Below, one piece after another: positions 35,299-45,774 of a DNA stretch of 64,000 bases. Source of the DNA: Pandoraea eparura (lineage in GTDB: Bacteria; Pseudomonadota; Gammaproteobacteria; Burkholderiales; Burkholderiaceae); the NCBI RefSeq assembly GCF_902459725.1, contig NZ_CABPSH010000009.1, forward strand, positions 1 through 64,000, given 5' to 3'. Below the pieces are notes generated by a model that did not search any database, was not told the DNA's origin, and saw only the letters and a list, made by a program, of their open reading frames with translations. The position numbers and the translations under genes are program-made. Every line of letters begins with the position of its first letter. The first letter of the stretch is position 1.

Positions 35299-36873
35299 AT
35301 GAACACCGCTTTCACTGGCGACCCGGCGTCGCAACCGACCAGGCAGCGCGTATTCGCGTTCGGGCTGATGTGCGTCGGCTTCTTCATGGCGACGCTCGAC
35401 ATCCAGATCGTCGCGTCATCGCTGCGCGATATCGGCGGCGGGCTGTCCGCGAGCCAGGACGAGCTGTCGTGGGTGCAGACCGCCTACCTGATCGCCGAGA
35501 TCATTGTGATCCCGATGTCCGGCTGGCTGTCGAAGGTGATGTCGACGCGCTGGCTGTTCGTCGCGTCGGCCGTCGGCTTCACGTTCACGAGCATGCTGTG
35601 CGGCCTCGCGTGGGACATCAATTCGATGATCCTGTTTCGCGGACTGCAGGGGGCGCTCGGCGCCGCGATGATCCCGACCGTATTCACCACCGCGTTCGTG
35701 CTGTTCCCGGGCCGTCAGCGGCTGATCGCATCGACGACGATCGGCGCGCTCGCGTCGCTCGCGCCGGCGATCGGCCCCGTGATCGGCGGCTGGATCACGA
35801 ACCAGTGGTCGTGGCACTGGCTGTTCTACTTGAACGTCGTGCCGGGCATCGCGGTGGCCGTGCTGGTGCCGCGCTACGTGCACATCGACGAGCCCGATGC
35901 CAGCCTGCTCAAGCGGGGCGACTATCTCGGCATTGTGCTGATGTCGGGCTTTCTCGGCTGCCTCGAATACGTGCTCGAGGAAGGCCCGCGCAAGAACTGG
36001 TTCAGCGATCACGTGATCGTTGGCTGTGCGTGGATCGCCGGCATCTGCGGCTTCCTGTTCATCGTCCATGCGCTGACCGCGAAGGACCCGATCGTCGACC
36101 TGCGTGCGCTCGCCGTGCGCAACTTCGGGATCGGCAGCCTGCTGTCGTTCGTGACGGGCATCGGGATCTTCGTGACCGTATTCCTGACGCCGCTGTTCCT
36201 CGCACAGGTACGCGCGTTCAGCTCGCTGCAGATCGGCATCGCGCTGCTGTCGGTCGGCGCGTTCCAGTTGCTCGCGCTCGGCGCATATGCCTTCGCGGCG
36301 CGCTACTTCAGCCTGCGCGCGCTGCTCGTGTTCGGGCTGATCTGCTTCGGCCTCGGCTGCTACTTGTACACGCCGATCACGCACGACTGGGGCTGGCGCG
36401 AGCTGCTGCTGCCGCAGGCGCTGCGCGGCATCGGCCAGCAGTTCAGCGTGCCGCCGATCGTGACGATGGCGCTCGGCTCGCTGCCGCAGTCACGGCTGAA
36501 ATCGGCCAGTGGCCTGTTCAACCTGATGCGCAATCTCGGTGGCGCGATCGGCATCGCGGTGAGCGCGACGATGCTCAACGATCGGCTGAATTTCCACTAC
36601 CTGCGCCTGAACGAGCACTTGAGCGCCGGCATGCCTCAGGTCGCGTCGCTGCTCCATCGTCAGGCCACGCACTGGGCCGAGGTGGCCGGCAACACGCTGG
36701 ATACCGCGCAGGCCGGCCTCTCGAACCTGCATCGCCTGATCTATCGCGAAGCGCTGACGCTCACTTACGCGGATGCTTACTACGCGCTGTCGCTGTGCTT
36801 CGTGGTGGCGCTGATCGCCGTCGCGTTTTCCCAACCCATCACCCTGAACGCGCCACCGCCGGACGCGCACTGA
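35299..36873 (+). CDS. DHA2-family MFS efflux transporter (EmrB type)
   Basis: 524 residues with about 14 membrane segments, as expected for DHA2 drug:H+ antiporters. The first helix reads FGLMCVGFFMATLDIQIVAS. It keeps LSWVQTAYLIAEIIVIPMSGWL and the motif-C-like LASLAPAIGPVIGGWI antiporter segment. It pairs with the HlyD protein 13 bp upstream and the outer-membrane factor 16 bp downstream as a tripartite pump. Substrate is unknown; EmrAB relatives export hydrophobic weak acids and phenolics. Confidence 0.94.
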   Translation: MNTAFTGDPASQPTRQRVFAFGLMCVGFFMATLDIQIVASSLRDIGGGLSASQDELSWVQTAYLIAEIIVIPMSGWLSKVMSTRWLFVASAVGFTFTSMLCGLAWDINSMILFRGLQGALGAAMIPTVFTTAFVLFPGRQRLIASTTIGALASLAPAIGPVIGGWITNQWSWHWLFYLNVVPGIAVAVLVPRYVHIDEPDASLLKRGDYLGIVLMSGFLGCLEYVLEEGPRKNWFSDHVIVGCAWIAGICGFLFIVHALTAKDPIVDLRALAVRNFGIGSLLSFVTGIGIFVTVFLTPLFLAQVRAFSSLQIGIALLSVGAFQLLALGAYAFAARYFSLRALLVFGLICFGLGCYLYTPITHDWGWRELLLPQALRGIGQQFSVPPIVTMALGSLPQSRLKSASGLFNLMRNLGGAIGIAVSATMLNDRLNFHYLRLNEHLSAGMPQVASLLHRQATHWAEVAGNTLDTAQAGLSNLHRLIYREALTLTYADAYYALSLCFVVALIAVAFSQPITLNAPPPDAH

Positions 36874-36889
36874 AGCCGAGGCCAACATC

Positions 36890-38308
36890 ATGAAAATGCG
36901 ACTTATCGCGCTGGCCGTCAGCGCATTCGCCACCGGCTGCGCGGTGCAGCCCGCGCAGCATCGCGCGCTGCACGATTCCGTTCAAACGCTCGCACCCGCT
37001 GCGTGGGACACAGACGTGCCGCGCGCGGACATCGATGCCGCCGCGTGGTGGGCGCAGTTCCACGATCCCGGGCTCGACCGGCTGATCGCGACTGTGCTCG
37101 ACGGCAACCTCGATCTGCAGGCCGCCGCCGAACGCGTGAAGCAGGCACAGGCGCTGACCGTACAGAAGCGTGCGGTGCTGCTGCCCGAACTCGACGCGAC
37201 CGCGCATGCGGCCGACGCGCGCCAGAATACGCCGCCGCCGCTCGGCTACGTACGGCAGGCTGGCGCCGGGCTCTCGCTGAGCTGGTCTGCGGATGTGTTC
37301 GGCGGCCAACGGCTCGACCTGCTGGCCGCGCAGGCCGGGCTGGTCGGGCAACGGCACGCGGAAGATGCGATGCGGCTCGGGCTCGCGGCCGATGCGGCCT
37401 CGGCGTACGTCGATCTGCGCTGGGCGCAGCAGGAACTGAGCCTCCTTCAGGATAACGCGGCAATCCGTCGGCATGCGCTCGAACTCACGCGTAAGCGGCA
37501 GGCATTCGGTCTGTCGACGGAACTCGACGTCACCCGCGCGCAGAACCAGGTCGATGCCATCGAGGCGCGGATTCCGCTGACGCAAGCGCAGATCGCGCAT
37601 CAGCTCAACCTGATCGCGGTGTACTCGGGCCGCACACCTGAGTCGGTAGACGGGTTCAAGCTCGCGCAGGCCGGCGCGATTCCGGTGCCGCCCCCCGGAT
37701 CGCCCGCGACGCTGCCATCGCAAGCGCTGCTGCGCCGGCCCGACGTGCTCACCGCCTATGCGCAAGTCCAACGGCGCGCGGCGCAGGTTGGTATCGCGAA
37801 GGCCGAGCGGTATCCGAAGTTCTCGCTGAACCTGACGGACGGAATTCTTGCCGCATCGTACCTGGGATTGCCGACGCTGACCGACAACCTGTTCAGCGCG
37901 GCGTTGAGCGCGACCAGCCCGATCTTCAACGCGGGGCGCATCACGGCCGATATCGCACAGAGCGAGAGCCGGATGCGTGAATCGGAACTCGGACTGAGGC
38001 AGACGATGCTGCAGGCGTTGAGGGAGGTCGAGGATGCGCGCGCGAATCTCGTCAGTTCGAATGACGCATCACGGCGGCTCGATAGCGCGCTTGCCGCGTC
38101 GGGCAAGGCGCTCGAACTAGCGAATCAGCGCTATAAGGGCGGTGCGACGGATTTTCTGGACGTACTGTCGGCGCAGGAGGTGTATCTGCGCGACTCGCGT
38201 TTGCTCAACCAGATGAAGCGCGAGCACGCGCTGGCGGCGGTTGCGCTGTACCGGTCGCTGGGGGGCGGGTGGAGCAGAAATGATGCGAAGGTTGTCGCGA
38301 AGAACTGA
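36890..38308 (+). CDS. OprM/NodT-family outer-membrane efflux lipoprotein
   Basis: 472 residues. The signal peptide ends in a lipobox (AFATGC, Cys about 17), typical of the NodT/OprM branch. Two repeats of the TolC-like fold are visible (WWAQFHDPGLDRLIATVLDGNLDLQAAAERV and later RRPDVLTAYAQVQRRAAQVGIAKAERYPKFSL). The C-terminal repeat ends in ANQRYKGGATDFLDVLSAQ. It forms the outer-membrane channel of the tripartite pump with the two upstream genes. Confidence 0.93.
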   Translation: MKMRLIALAVSAFATGCAVQPAQHRALHDSVQTLAPAAWDTDVPRADIDAAAWWAQFHDPGLDRLIATVLDGNLDLQAAAERVKQAQALTVQKRAVLLPELDATAHAADARQNTPPPLGYVRQAGAGLSLSWSADVFGGQRLDLLAAQAGLVGQRHAEDAMRLGLAADAASAYVDLRWAQQELSLLQDNAAIRRHALELTRKRQAFGLSTELDVTRAQNQVDAIEARIPLTQAQIAHQLNLIAVYSGRTPESVDGFKLAQAGAIPVPPPGSPATLPSQALLRRPDVLTAYAQVQRRAAQVGIAKAERYPKFSLNLTDGILAASYLGLPTLTDNLFSAALSATSPIFNAGRITADIAQSESRMRESELGLRQTMLQALREVEDARANLVSSNDASRRLDSALAASGKALELANQRYKGGATDFLDVLSAQEVYLRDSRLLNQMKREHALAAVALYRSLGGGWSRNDAKVVAKN

Positions 38309-38328
38309 GCGCGGGTACTCGAGACGCA

Positions 38329-38352
38329 CGCAGGCCGCACCAACGGCCTGCG
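38329..38352 (+). terminator. GC-rich hairpin after the efflux operon
   Basis: Perfect 9-bp inverted repeat CGCAGGCCG (38329-38337) with its complement (38344-38352), 6-nt loop, 20 bp after the operon stop. No T-tract follows, so termination efficiency is uncertain. Confidence 0.4.
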
Positions 38353-38890
38353 CGTTCATGCCAGCGGGGCTGTTCGGCTCGAGCCGGGACAACCGCGTTA
38401 CGGTTAACGCGGCGGCCGGCGCCAGCCTTTCGTTCCGCTCAACCGCGCCTGTGATGCGCAGGCGGGAGAGCCCCATCATCAGACATCGTTTGCTGCTGCG
38501 CTTAGGGAGCGACATCGACGCCGCGATACCTGCGGAGCCAATGTCCGACCGCTGTTGACACTTGCGCGAAGCCACGCCAGCGAATGATATGAACCTCCCC
38601 CACCCGTCCGCGCGATCCACATTGTTGATACGTCGGCGAGTGGCGATCGCAACCGACAGTTGGCATCGGTGATCACATGTAAGCGATCAAATCACGACGC
38701 CTCTCAATGCGTCGGAGTGGCAGGCATGCTCCATGGCAGAAGCGCGGCGGAATCGTCCGCCGTGGTGGCGAGCGGCAGTTTCTCGAACTGAACCGCCCCA
38801 GGGCGGTTCACACTTCCCAATTCTGTTGAGCGGACACGGCCGACCCACCGCTATCACCGTGCCCCCCCCGAGCGCCGAGATGGAACTAGA

Positions 38891-38928
38891 ACGGAAAACG
38901 GCTTGGCGCCAGCCAAGCCGTTTTCCGT
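38891..38928 (-). terminator. 17-bp perfect hairpin downstream of guaA
   Basis: ACGGAAAACGGCTTGGC (38891-38907), 4-nt loop, exact complement (38912-38928). The stem ends are A/T-rich but no T-run follows on either strand. It lies 130 bp beyond the guaA stop and could terminate the guaB-guaA transcript. Confidence 0.55.
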
Positions 38929-39057
38929 CCAAAACTTGTTCAAATTTGAGCTTGGATCAAGCGCAGACTAAACCGAGAATCAAGTCACCACCTCGGCAAC
39001 AGCGACGATGTTGCCAACCTGATGAATCGATACAAATGGTTGATTTGTCTTGGATTT

Positions 39058-40641
39058 TCACTCCCACTCGATCGTCGCAGGCGGCTTGCCGGAGATGTCA
39101 TACACGACCCGGTTCAGACCACGCACTTCGTTGATGATACGGTTCGAGACCTTGCCGAGGAGGTCATGCGGCAGGTGTGCCCAATGCGCCGTCATGAAGT
39201 CTTGCGTCTGCACGGCGCGCAGCGCCACGACCCACTCGTACGTCCGGCCATCGCCCATCACGCCCACGCTCTTGACCGGCAGGAACACCGCGAACGCCTG
39301 GCTCGTCAGTTCGTACCACGTCTTGCCGCTGTTCGGCTCGACCGTGTTGCGCAGCTCTTCGATGAAGATCGCATCGGCGCGACGCAGCAGATCGGCGTAA
39401 TCGCGCTTCACTTCGCCCAGGATACGCACGCCCAGACCCGGCCCCGGGAACGGGTGACGATAGACCATGTCGTGCGGCAGACCCAGCGCCACACCCAGCT
39501 CGCGCACTTCATCCTTGAACAGATCGCGCAGCGGCTCCAGCAGCTTCAGACCCAGCGTCTCCGGCAGGCCGCCCACGTTGTGGTGGCTCTTGATCGTCGT
39601 CGCCTTCTTCGTCTTCGCACCGCCCGACTCGATCACGTCCGGATAGATCGTGCCTTGCGCCAGCCACTTCGCATTCTTCAGCTTCTTCGCTTCGGCCTGG
39701 AACACCTCAACGAACTCACGACCGATGATCTTGCGCTTCTGCTCCGGATCGGTCACGCCCTTCAGATGTCCCATGAACTGCTCGGCGGCATCCACGTGCA
39801 CAACCTTCGCATGCAGTCGGCCAGCAAACATCTCCATCACCATCTGGCCTTCGTTCAAACGCAGCAGACCATGATCGACGAACACGCACGTCAGTTGGTC
39901 GCCAATGGCGCGATGGATCAGCGCCGCCGCCACGCTCGAATCGACACCGCCCGACAAGCCCAGAATCACTTCCTCGTCGCCCACCTGCTCGCGGATCGCC
40001 TTGACGGCTTCCGCGATGTGGTCGCGCATGATCCAGTCCGGCTTCGCCCCGGCAATCTCCAGCACGAAGCGCTCGAGCAGCTCGCGGCCTTTCACGGTGT
40101 GCGTGACTTCCGGGTGGAACTGCACCGCATAGTAGCGACGCGACACGTCGGCCATGCCGGCGATCGGGCAGCTCGGCGTCGACGCCATCAGCACAAAACC
40201 CGGCGGCAATTGCGTGACCTTGTCACCGTGGCTCATCCACACCTTGAGCATGCCGTGGCCTTCGGCCGTGCGGAAATCCTCAAGGCCGTCGAGCAGCGGC
40301 GTATGGCCCTGCGCGCGCACTTCGGCGTAACCGAACTCGCGATGATGGCTCGCCTCGACCTGACCGCCCAACTGCACCGTCATCGCGAACATGCCGTAGC
40401 AAATGCCCAGCACCGGCACGCCCAGATCCCAGACGGACTGCGGAGCACGCAGATCCTGATCCTCATACGTGCTCGCGTGGCTACCCGACAGAATGATCGC
40501 CTTCGGATTGAATTCACGAATGAATTCGTCCGACACGTCGTTCGGGTGGATCTCGCAGTAGACGTGCGCTTCGCGAACGCGGCGTCCGATGAGCTGGGTG
40601 ACTTGCGAGCCGAAGTCAAGAATGAGGATTTTGTCGTGCAT
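39058..40641 (-). CDS. guaA: GMP synthase (glutamine-hydrolysing)
   Basis: 527 residues. Converts XMP to GMP with glutamine and ATP. The class I glutaminase half has the nucleophile motif GICYGMFAM (Cys) and QFHPEVTHT (His, Glu). The synthetase half has the PP-loop [11 protein letters not shown] and ends TIEWE. The ATG at 40641 begins [13 protein letters not shown], the usual start. Its 5' end overlaps the upstream membrane-protein gene by 26 bp, and guaB lies above that, so guanine-nucleotide synthesis is one operon here. The 3' end is a classical genomic-island insertion site. Confidence 0.97.
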   Translation of the reverse strand: MHDKILILDFGSQVTQLIGRRVREAHVYCEIHPNDVSDEFIREFNPKAIILSGSHASTYEDQDLRAPQSVWDLGVPVLGICYGMFAMTVQLGGQVEASHHREFGYAEVRAQGHTPLLDGLEDFRTAEGHGMLKVWMSHGDKVTQLPPGFVLMASTPSCPIAGMADVSRRYYAVQFHPEVTHTVKGRELLERFVLEIAGAKPDWIMRDHIAEAVKAIREQVGDEEVILGLSGGVDSSVAAALIHRAIGDQLTCVFVDHGLLRLNEGQMVMEMFAGRLHAKVVHVDAAEQFMGHLKGVTDPEQKRKIIGREFVEVFQAEAKKLKNAKWLAQGTIYPDVIESGGAKTKKATTIKSHHNVGGLPETLGLKLLEPLRDLFKDEVRELGVALGLPHDMVYRHPFPGPGLGVRILGEVKRDYADLLRRADAIFIEELRNTVEPNSGKTWYELTSQAFAVFLPVKSVGVMGDGRTYEWVVALRAVQTQDFMTAHWAHLPHDLLGKVSNRIINEVRGLNRVVYDISGKPPATIEWE

Positions 40642-41308
40642 CGTGAGGTACGGAGGAAGTGGATTCGTTGGACGTCGGCGCCGTGGCGGTAGGCACGGGC
40701 GTGACAGTGCCGGTGGTGCCCGCAGGCGCGACCGGCGTGGAATTGACGGAAGCGGAGTCGCTGCGAGGCGTCTCCATGCGCGGCTCAGCACGCTTGCCTC
40801 GGGCCGCGTCGTCAGCCCGGACATCGAAACCTTCGGACGGCCCGCCGCGAACGGCGTCGCTCACGACACCGCCACGCCCGCGAGCGCCCGTCTGCTGCGC
40901 CGCCTGCACGCGCTCTTTCGTGCGCACGCTCGACGCCAGCTTGACGAGAATGGCGCCCACCACCAGCAACACGGCGCCCAGCGCAGGCATCAACAACTTG
41001 CCGCCGCCCGTCACCGCCAACTGGCCGGAAATCAGCCACCCCAGCACGAACGCACCGATCACCCAGTTGACATGTCCCGTCACTTTCGCGACGGTCGCCG
41101 TCAGTTGGCCGTTCAGGGTAGCGTGCCATTGCAGCCAGGCCACGCCGATGAAGGCCACACCGAGCGCCTGCGCATACAGCACAGGCGATGGCGCGGGCAC
41201 TTCAATGGCCGCATACAGCGATGACCAGAACGACGCAATCAGCAGCACACCAAGTGCCAGATTCAGCGCCGCATCGAGGAACAGTACCGTACGCAACATG
41301 GCCTTCAT
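40616..41308 (-). CDS. Membrane protein of unknown function between guaB and guaA
   Basis: 230 residues. The first 130 hold about four membrane segments ([69 protein letters not shown]). The last 100 are polar and low in complexity, rich in Pro, Thr, Ser and Ala, and cytoplasmic or periplasmic. It starts 6 bp after the guaB stop and overlaps guaA by 26 bp, so it is translated with the GMP genes. I recognise no family or function. Confidence 0.8.
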   Translation of the reverse strand: MKAMLRTVLFLDAALNLALGVLLIASFWSSLYAAIEVPAPSPVLYAQALGVAFIGVAWLQWHATLNGQLTATVAKVTGHVNWVIGAFVLGWLISGQLAVTGGGKLLMPALGAVLLVVGAILVKLASSVRTKERVQAAQQTGARGRGGVVSDAVRGGPSEGFDVRADDAARGKRAEPRMETPRSDSASVNSTPVAPAGTTGTVTPVPTATAPTSNESTSSVPHDARQNPHS

Positions 41309-41314
41309 GGGCGA

Positions 41315-42802
<1,488 letters not shown>

Positions 42803-43059
42803 TTATACAGAAATCGCAGGACCCATGGCACGTCTGCCCCACATGTCAAGGGGCTTTTTCCCCGAGCACCGGATCGGACATCCATCGCCGTCACGGCGCC
42901 AGGCTCGCCCGCCGCGCCGACTGCCGGATTTCACAAGAGCGGCGCCCCGACCCCATGCTATTCTGCGGCCCTTCCTGCTCCGACCTGTCTGGGCCCCAAG
43001 GGCGCCATCCGGCGCGGATCACGGGCATCTCACCAACACGAACTACAGGTACGAATTTC

Positions 43060-43989
43060 ATGGGGCAAGGCATTTCTTACGGATTGGCAGCGGGCGCCTT
43101 GTGGGGTCTGGTCTTCCTGGCCCCGCGCCTGTTACCTGGTTTCTCGCCGCTGGAGCTGTCGGCCGCACGTTACGTCCTTTACGGACTGGTGTCCGCCGTG
43201 CTGCTCGTCCCGCTCTGGGGGCGCTTGCGGCACACCGTCACCGGCAATGACTGGCGCGCACTGTTCCGGCTGAGCCTCGTTGGCAACCTCGTGTACTACC
43301 TGTTTCTCGCCGGTGCCGTTCAGATGGCGGGCATTGCGCCAGCCTCGCTGATCGTGGGGGTGCTGCCCGTGACGGTGACGTTGGTCGGCAGCCGTGACCA
43401 CGGCGCCCTGCCCTTGTCGCGGCTGGCAGGCCCGCTGGCATGGGTCGTGGCAGGCATCGTCTGCATCAACGTCGATGTGTTTGCCCACGCCTCGGCAAGC
43501 GGCGGCGACTGGCGGCTGACGCTGGCCGGCATCGGCTGCGCGGTCGGCGCGCTCGCGAGCTGGACATGGTATGCGGTCGCCAACGCCCGCTATCTGGCGC
43601 GATTCGGACACTTCACGAGTCAGGAATGGTCGCTGCTGACGGGCGTCGCCACCGGCCTGCTCGCGCTAGTGCTGGCGATTCCGGCCATATGGCTGCCACA
43701 CCCGGGCGCGCTTGACGCGCCGCGCGACTGGCAGATGTTCCTGATCGTCAACATCGCCGTGGCGGTGGGGGCATCGACCATCGGCAATGCGTTCTGGAAT
43801 GCGGCGAGCCGGCGCCTGCCGCTCACCCTGTCCGGGCAGATGATCGTGTTTGAAACGCTGTTCGCGCTGATCTACGGCTTCGCCTACGAACAGCGTCTGC
43901 CGCGCCTGCTGGAGATCGCCGCCATCGCGTTGCTGCTGGCGGGGGTCAGTGCCTCGGTACGCTTGCATTCGCGGGGCGCGGCGCACTGA
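43060..43989 (+). CDS. EamA/DMT-family transporter
   Basis: 309 residues from the ATG at 43060. About ten membrane segments in two EamA repeats (ISYGLAAGALWGLVFLAPRL, then GIGCAVGALASWTWYAVANA) mark the drug/metabolite transporter superfamily. Members export amino acids, nucleosides or drugs; the substrate here is unknown. It is divergent from guaB. The frame is open upstream to 42955 without conserved sequence. Confidence 0.88.
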   Translation: MGQGISYGLAAGALWGLVFLAPRLLPGFSPLELSAARYVLYGLVSAVLLVPLWGRLRHTVTGNDWRALFRLSLVGNLVYYLFLAGAVQMAGIAPASLIVGVLPVTVTLVGSRDHGALPLSRLAGPLAWVVAGIVCINVDVFAHASASGGDWRLTLAGIGCAVGALASWTWYAVANARYLARFGHFTSQEWSLLTGVATGLLALVLAIPAIWLPHPGALDAPRDWQMFLIVNIAVAVGASTIGNAFWNAASRRLPLTLSGQMIVFETLFALIYGFAYEQRLPRLLEIAAIALLLAGVSASVRLHSRGAAH

Positions 43990-44152
43990 TTCGCGGGGTG
44001 TGGGCCACCGATTCGCGCGCCGTGATTCGCACACGTCACGCCCATCAGTGCGCTCACCCGCGCGATACTCAACGCACCAACTAGTCACCGTACTCGTGAG
44101 CGTTCCGGTCAGCGGTCCGTTCGGCGCGGCACCGGGTCGTGCGCCACCGCCT

Positions 44153-44488
44153 TCAACTGCCGCGGCGGCTGCCCAGCCACTTCTGCCCTTCACGGCTCCC
44201 CTCGTTGCGCACCTTTTCCACGCGTCGCTGACGCGCGAGCTTGGGGTCGGCCTTCAGTGCGCGGTAGATTTCGACGCGATCCCCCGCCTCCACGGCAGCA
44301 TCCAGCGCGCGCAGCTTGCCGAAGACACCGGCTTTCATGCGCGACATATCCAACTCCGGAAACCGCTGCAGCAAACCGCTGCGCTCGATCGCCTCGCGCA
44401 TCGTGGCGCCTTGCGGCAACGTCAACGAGACAATCGTCTGCCCGCTGGGCAATGCGTAGCAGACCTCAACGTGCAACTCATCCGGCAT
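44153..44488 (-). CDS. rnfH: RnfH-family ubiquitin-like protein
   Basis: 111 residues with a beta-grasp fold (LHVEVCYALPSGQTIVSLTLPQGATMREAIERSG, AVEAGDRVEIYRAL). The family is found next to ratA in many proteobacteria; its role is not established. It overlaps the ratA stop by 11 bp on the same strand. The C-terminal end is basic. Confidence 0.9.
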   Translation of the reverse strand: MPDELHVEVCYALPSGQTIVSLTLPQGATMREAIERSGLLQRFPELDMSRMKAGVFGKLRALDAAVEAGDRVEIYRALKADPKLARQRRVEKVRNEGSREGQKWLGSRRGS

Positions 44489-44912
44489 AAACGGTCTCCG
44501 CACGCTTGACGAAGGCGTCGACGAACGTATTGGCAATGTGGCTGAACACCGGGCCGATCACCTTTTCGAGCAGAAAACTCGCAAATTCGTAGTGAAGGCC
44601 GAACTCGATCTTGCAGGCATTCTCGCGCAGCGCCGTGAATTTCCACGTACCGTGAAAACGTTTGAAAGGCCCTTCGACGAAGGTCATCTGAATGGAATGC
44701 GGACGCTCCTGGAGATTGCGCGTCGCGAACGAATGCTTCAGCCCCTTGAAGTCGATGATCAGCGACGCCTCCATGCTGTGCTCGTCCTGATGCCGAATAT
44801 CGACACCGCCGCACCAAGGCAGGAATTTGGGGTAATCGGCGACATTGGTCACCAGATCGTACATTTGCTCGGCGGAGAAATGCACGAGAACGGTTTTACT
44901 GACTTCGGCCAT
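44478..44912 (-). CDS. ratA: RatA/Coq10-like START-domain protein
   Basis: 144 residues from the ATG at 44912, which begins MAEVSKTVLVHFSAEQMYDL. The START/polyketide-cyclase-like fold has VADYPKFLPWCGG and the FHGTWKFTAL strand. E. coli RatA binds the 50S subunit and blocks 70S assembly; the mitochondrial homologue Coq10 handles ubiquinone. It is divergent from smpB, the usual neighbour, and coupled to rnfH. Confidence 0.92.
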   Translation of the reverse strand: MAEVSKTVLVHFSAEQMYDLVTNVADYPKFLPWCGGVDIRHQDEHSMEASLIIDFKGLKHSFATRNLQERPHSIQMTFVEGPFKRFHGTWKFTALRENACKIEFGLHYEFASFLLEKVIGPVFSHIANTFVDAFVKRAETVYAG

Positions 44913-45069
44913 CGTCTGTCGGGCGAGGGGCATGCAGGAGGCGTCGGCCATCGATGTCGTATCGATGCGCTCGCGACGCAAGCCGCCTCTTGCCGAGACT
45001 CTTTGTTAAAATCGCTATTTTACCCGAGCCCGACTCACCGGGTCCGACCAAGTTACCCGCCAAGGATCC

Positions 45070-45516
45070 ATGAGCATCATCGACAACAAGAAGGCCTTCT
45101 TCGATTACTTCATCGAGGAGCGATACGAAGCCGGGATCGCGCTCGAAGGGTGGGAAGTCAAGGCCATTCGCGCTGGGCGGGCGCAGATCAAGGAAGGCTA
45201 TGTCGTCATCAAGCATGGCGAAATCTTTCTGATCGGCTCACACATCAGCCCGCTGCAAACGGCATCCACGCACATCAAGCCCGACCCTGTGCGCACCCGA
45301 AAGCTCCTGCTCAAGGCCGACGAAATCAAGAAGCTTATCGGTAAGGTGGAGCAACGCGGCTATACGCTCGTGCCCCTGAACCTGCACTACAGCAAAGGCC
45401 TCGTGAAGTGCGAGATCGGACTGGCCAAGGGCAAGAAGCTGCACGACAAGCGGGAGACGGAAAAGACGCGCGACTGGGAACGCGAGAAGGCGCGCCTGAT
45501 GCGCACGCCAACGTAA
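45070..45516 (+). CDS. smpB: SsrA-binding protein SmpB
   Basis: 148 residues. Binds tmRNA and escorts it to stalled ribosomes. The family signatures are [26 protein letters not shown], the conserved SHISPL segment and the basic C-terminal tail [19 protein letters not shown]. The last about 23 nt of the gene are the first part of an 82-bp tandem duplication. Confidence 0.96.
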   Translation: MSIIDNKKAFFDYFIEERYEAGIALEGWEVKAIRAGRAQIKEGYVVIKHGEIFLIGSHISPLQTASTHIKPDPVRTRKLLLKADEIKKLIGKVEQRGYTLVPLNLHYSKGLVKCEIGLAKGKKLHDKRETEKTRDWEREKARLMRTPT

Positions 45517-45657
45517 GGCGCCATCTCCGGGGCCGACGTGTGCCGCGCGGTACACGGATACGAGGGCGGAGGTCAGCCTGATGCGCCCGCCGACATCAGC
45601 TGCTGCCTCCGGGGCCGACATGCGCCGTGACGCGCACGTGTACGCAGATTTAGGTCA
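45494..45657 (+). repeat. 82-bp tandem duplication that starts in the smpB 3' end
   Basis: Bases 45494-45575 and 45576-45657 align without gaps at exact period 82. Conserved blocks are GCCTGATGCGC (45494 and 45576), CTCCGGGGCCGAC (45525 and 45607) and AGGTCA (45570 and 45652), with substitutions between. The first copy includes the smpB stop codon. The second copy is non-coding and diverged, so the duplication is old. Confidence 0.8.
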
Positions 45658-45699
45658 GGCAGACAACGATTGAACGGCCCCGCGCTCTCCGAAGACTAG

Positions 45700-45754
45700 C
45701 GGCCCGCCTTGCACTGAACCCCAGAGGTTGTCTGGTTCAGTGCAAGGCGGGCCG
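45700..45754. repeat. 21-bp perfect hairpin between smpB and the SPFH gene
   Basis: Left arm 45700-45720 and right arm 45734-45754 are exact complements (arm starts CGGCCCGCCTTGCACTG), with a 13-nt loop. It ends 20 bp before the SPFH gene stop. No T-tract follows on either strand, but the position between convergent genes suggests a bidirectional terminator. Confidence 0.6.
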
Positions 45755-45774
45755 TTATGCGTTGCGATGCCGAA

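Larger units (their letters stand above)
38309..39057. other. Unassigned region between the efflux island and guaA
   Basis: About 750 bp with no supported gene. Short frames on both strands show no family resemblance that I can defend. It contains three hairpins (38329-38352, 38790-38809 and 38891-38928). It lies next to the 3' end of guaA, a known integration site for genomic islands, so decayed island or insertion-element ends are plausible but not shown. Confidence 0.45.

Noticed and set aside
35370-36893. 507-codon Arg/Asp-rich open frame overlapping the DHA2 transporter on the same strand
   Set aside because: Out-of-frame shadow; the transporter frame has 14 membrane segments and correct start signals.
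38117-38620. 167-codon open frame on the minus strand after the efflux operon
   Set aside because: It overlaps the end of the outer-membrane factor gene, has no ribosome site and no family resemblance.
38733-39134. 133-codon open frame next to guaA
   Set aside because: It runs through two perfect hairpins and into the guaA 3' end, with no conserved sequence; treated as non-coding. Remnants of a mobile element are possible but I could not name one.
39022-40692. 556-codon open frame opposite guaA
   Set aside because: Antisense shadow of guaA with no domain signature.
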